Below, piece after piece: positions 7,301 to 8,794 of a stretch of 8,794 nucleotides of DNA. The DNA lies in assembly GCA_944391545.1 (NCBI GenBank), contig CALXTZ010000055.1, positions 1 through 8,794 of the forward strand, in the 5' to 3' direction. This DNA is from an uncultured Alphaproteobacteria bacterium. GTDB taxonomy: Bacteria > Pseudomonadota > Alphaproteobacteria > CAAHEQ01 > UBA3637. Numbering within the stretch: position 1 is the stretch's first letter; each line of letters opens with the position of its first letter. A model generated the notes under the pieces. That model was not told where the DNA came from. It made no database searches and saw nothing but the letters and a program-made list of their open reading frames with translations. Made by a program: the position numbers and the translations under genes.

Positions 7301-7840
7301 CTATTCGCCCGTGTTTATTTTTTGTTCAAAGAAATGTCGGGATTCTCTGGCATTATACAGCTTCCATAAAGTTTCAAAACGCTTTTCGTATTGGCCGATG
7401 AGTTCCGGTTCGTCGGTTATCACCAAACAATTTTCCGAATTTTTATTGGAAGCGGAATATGTCCAGTTAAAAGAGCCGGTTATCAGGGTTTGTCCGTCAA
7501 AGACCGCAAACTTATTGTGTTCAATTTCAAATTCGGTATTGATTTTAATCGGAATGTCTTTTTGATACAGTCGTGTTGCGATCGACGTGTAATGATTGGC
7601 TTGTTTTTTATCCGTGATGATGCGAATGCGGACGCCTCGATTGTGTGCTTTTTCAATAGCGCGCATAATCGGTCGATTCGTCATGGTGTAAACGGCGATG
7701 TCAACCGTATCCGTGCTGTTATTTAAGTGACGGATGATTTGGTTTTCACAATCCAAAGACGGTGAAAAGTAAGCTTTCATCGCGGCCGGCGCCGGTGTGA
7801 GTGTCAAAAACCAAAAAAGAAAACAAACTAATTTTTTCAT
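7301..7840 (-). CDS. Exported phospholipase D-like nuclease, single HKD motif
   Basis: This 179-residue protein has a signal peptide at about 1-20 (MKKL, hydrophobic core, ending APAA). A PLD/nuclease domain follows. The HKD motif is complete: His108, Lys110, Asp115, then Gly122, Ser123 and Asn125. Ahead of it are VDIAVYTMTNRPIMRAI and VRIRIITDKKQ, as expected for the Nuc-type fold. With one HKD per chain, members of this family work as dimers, as in the plasmid pKM101 Nuc endonuclease. DNA or RNA cleavage in the periplasm or outside is the best guess; lipid hydrolysis cannot be excluded. The start at 7840 has GGAG (7847-7850) six bases upstream and begins the signal peptide. A longer in-frame ORF from 7936 would bury the signal and span the likely promoter. 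Confidence 0.88.
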   Translation of the reverse strand: MKKLVCFLFWFLTLTPAPAAMKAYFSPSLDCENQIIRHLNNSTDTVDIAVYTMTNRPIMRAIEKAHNRGVRIRIITDKKQANHYTSIATRLYQKDIPIKINTEFEIEHNKFAVFDGQTLITGSFNWTYSASNKNSENCLVITDEPELIGQYEKRFETLWKLYNARESRHFFEQKINTGE

Positions 7841-7846
7841 ATAAGA

Positions 7847-7850
7847 CTCC
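7847..7850 (-). promoter_or_regulatory. Shine-Dalgarno that sets the nuclease start
   Basis: GGAG on the minus strand lies six bases before the ATG at 7840. It supports the shorter start that exposes the signal peptide, over the ATG at 7936. Confidence 0.6.
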
Positions 7851-7872
7851 AGAACAAAAGAAGAACAAATTA

Positions 7873-7901
7873 AATGTAACTTCTTTTTTCGAAAAAAGCA
7901 A
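7873..7901 (-). promoter_or_regulatory. Possible promoter of the nuclease gene
   Basis: On the minus strand TTGCTT (7901-7896) and TACATT (7878-7873) are separated by 17 bases. Boxes are only fair matches. If right, the palindrome at 7883-7898 falls in its spacer. Confidence 0.35.
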
Positions 7902-7919
7902 AGATTTTTTTTGCTTTTT
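7883..7919. repeat. Two overlapping inverted repeats in the divergent spacer
   Basis: A perfect 16-base palindrome, CTTTTTTCGAAAAAAG, covers 7883-7898. A second hairpin pairs AAAAAGCAAA (7893-7902) with TTTGCTTTTT (7910-7919) over a seven-base loop. They share bases 7893-7898, so only one can form at a time. Location between divergent promoters suggests an operator or a weak A/T-rich terminator; the low GC stem argues against a strong terminator. Confidence 0.5.
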
Positions 7920-7920
7920 A

Positions 7921-7948
7921 TTGACGCTGATTTCAAGTATGCTAAACT
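7921..7948 (+). promoter_or_regulatory. Likely promoter of the dCMP deaminase-ELM1 pair
   Basis: TTGACG (7921-7926) is followed after 16 bases by TAAACT (7943-7948); an overlapping TATGCT (7938-7943) is a better -10 box but too close to this -35. The start codon at 7968 is close by, preceded by AAGGAGG (7957-7962). Confidence 0.45.
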
Positions 7949-7967
7949 AAAGAAAAAGGAGGTTCAA

Positions 7968-8456
7968 ATGTCTGATTATGTGCGCCCGACTTGGGATGAG
8001 TATTTTTTGGAAGTCATGCATGCTTTGGCGAAACGGGCGACCTGTGACCGGGGGCGTACGGCTTGCGTGATTGTCAAGGATAATCAGATTGTGGTTTCGG
8101 GATATGTCGGTTCGCCGCCGGGAATGCCGCATTGTGATGAAGTCGGTCATTTGATGAAAACGGTAACGCATGAAGACGGCAAACAGACCAGCCATTGCAT
8201 GCGGACGCTTCACGCCGAACAAAATGCGATTTGCCAGGCGGCCAAGCGCGGCGTTTCGATTGAAGGGGCAACGATTTATTGTAAATTATCACCGTGCCGA
8301 ACGTGTGCGATGTTGTTGATTGCCTGCGGTATTAAGCGTGTGGTGGCCGAATACAAGTATCAGGCGGCTTCCGAAGGAGAAGAAATGATGCGGGCCGTCG
8401 GTATCCAAATCGATTATATTCACGACGAAACCTATACGTACGATAAAAAGGATTAA
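7968..8456 (+). CDS. Deoxycytidylate (dCMP) deaminase
   Basis: This 162-residue cytosolic zinc deaminase should convert dCMP to dUMP, feeding thymidylate synthesis. The zinc site is complete: His82-Ala-Glu84 (HAEQNAI), then PC110xxC113 (SPCRTCA). The family features TCDRG near residue 25 and GYVGSPPGMPHCDE at about 45-58 point to dCMP deaminase (ComEB-like) rather than cytidine or tRNA adenosine deaminase. An extra His/Cys group (H55, C56, H76, C77) resembles the structural metal site seen in some dCMP deaminases; this is inference. The ATG at 7968 has AAGGAGG five bases upstream. The next gene starts two bases after the stop. Confidence 0.93.
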   Translation: MSDYVRPTWDEYFLEVMHALAKRATCDRGRTACVIVKDNQIVVSGYVGSPPGMPHCDEVGHLMKTVTHEDGKQTSHCMRTLHAEQNAICQAAKRGVSIEGATIYCKLSPCRTCAMLLIACGIKRVVAEYKYQAASEGEEMMRAVGIQIDYIHDETYTYDKKD

Positions 8457-8457
8457 T

Positions 8458-8794
8458 ATGACAAATGAAGTTTGGCTGCTGGCGGATGATCGCGCCGGCA
8501 ATGTAAATCAATTGTTGGGGGTCGCGGAACAACTGGGGCTGCCTTTTGAACAAAAAAAGATCGTTTATTCCAAATGGGCGGCTTTGCCCAATTGGCTTCA
8601 AGGCGCCGGTTTAATCGGGGTGACGCCTCAAACCAAAGAACAATTGAAACCGCCGTATCCGCGTTTGGTGATCGGAGCAGGGCGGCGCGTTTTTCCGATA
8701 GCGCGTTATATTAAAAAAATGTCGGGCGGCGAAACAAAAATCGTTCAATTGATGAATCCGGGCGCCGCCGGATTTAAAGAGGCTGATCTTGTTG
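8458..8794 (+). CDS. ELM1-family protein (Mito_fiss_Elm1), 3' partial
   Basis: The first 112 residues of a gene cut by the right edge are visible. They begin MTNEVWLLADDRAGNVNQ, continue with LGLPFEQKKI, then PPYPRLVIGAGRRVFPIARYIKK and KIVQLMNPG. This pattern (a DDRAGN start, then RLVIGAGRR) fits the ELM1 family (Pfam PF06258), named for a plant mitochondrial fission factor and common in alphaproteobacteria, where its role is unproven; the fold recalls GT-B glycosyltransferases. AAGGA lies about six bases before the ATG. It follows the dCMP deaminase by one intervening base, so the two share a transcript. Confidence 0.85.
   Translation, partial: MTNEVWLLADDRAGNVNQLLGVAEQLGLPFEQKKIVYSKWAALPNWLQGAGLIGVTPQTKEQLKPPYPRLVIGAGRRVFPIARYIKKMSGGETKIVQLMNPGAAGFKEADLV

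Noticed and set aside
7838..7936. N-terminal extension of the nuclease from ATG at 7936
   Set aside because: It would hide a clear signal peptide, run through the palindrome and lacks a ribosome site as good as the one at 7847-7850.
7911..7967. TTG-started extension of dCMP deaminase
   Set aside because: The extension covers the promoter and the strong AAGGAGG; deaminase homology begins at the ATG at 7968.

Overview
The window looks like chromosome of a moderate-GC alphaproteobacterium. The last gene belongs to the ELM1 family (best known from alphaproteobacteria and mitochondria), and the LepA sequence fits that class. The prepilin motif (SG/RSMIEML) resembles, from memory, pilin-like proteins of uncultured gut alphaproteobacteria; that host assignment is inference. 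Genes are packed tightly, intergenic gaps are 125 bases or less (127 with the chosen starts), and I see no tRNA, rRNA, CRISPR array, transposase or phage gene.

Left part (1-2340, minus strand). One long reading frame runs off the left edge. It encodes a type IV pilin-like N-terminus, then an EGF-like cysteine-rich segment, then at least six and a half tandem cysteine-rich modules of about 65 residues. Its only well-placed start codon (ATG, first base 2280, with a good Shine-Dalgarno) is separated from the pilin frame by a run of 13 C on the coding strand. With 13 C the start reads 17 codons and stops. With 12 C it reads straight into the prepilin peptidase site and the whole protein. A consensus promoter (TTGACA, 16 bases, TATAAT) lies just upstream. 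This looks like an undescribed phase-variable pilin-type surface protein, captured in the OFF state, unless the run length is a sequencing or assembly error. It is the most interesting thing in the window.

Middle (2341-6599). lepA (elongation factor 4) is on the minus strand. A divergent intergenic region follows, then a plus-strand three-gene operon: a DUF362 protein with two 4Fe-4S clusters, an alpha/beta hydrolase lipoprotein, and a 3-methyladenine DNA glycosylase. The first two overlap by ATGA and the last two by about 50 bases.

Right part (6596-8794). Two minus-strand genes encode exported proteins: a coiled-coil protein with an internal duplication, and a single-HKD phospholipase D-type nuclease. 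Divergent from them, dCMP deaminase and an ELM1-family gene (cut by the right edge) form a plus-strand pair. The divergent spacer at 7841-7967 holds two overlapping, mutually exclusive A/T-rich hairpins beside the likely promoters.
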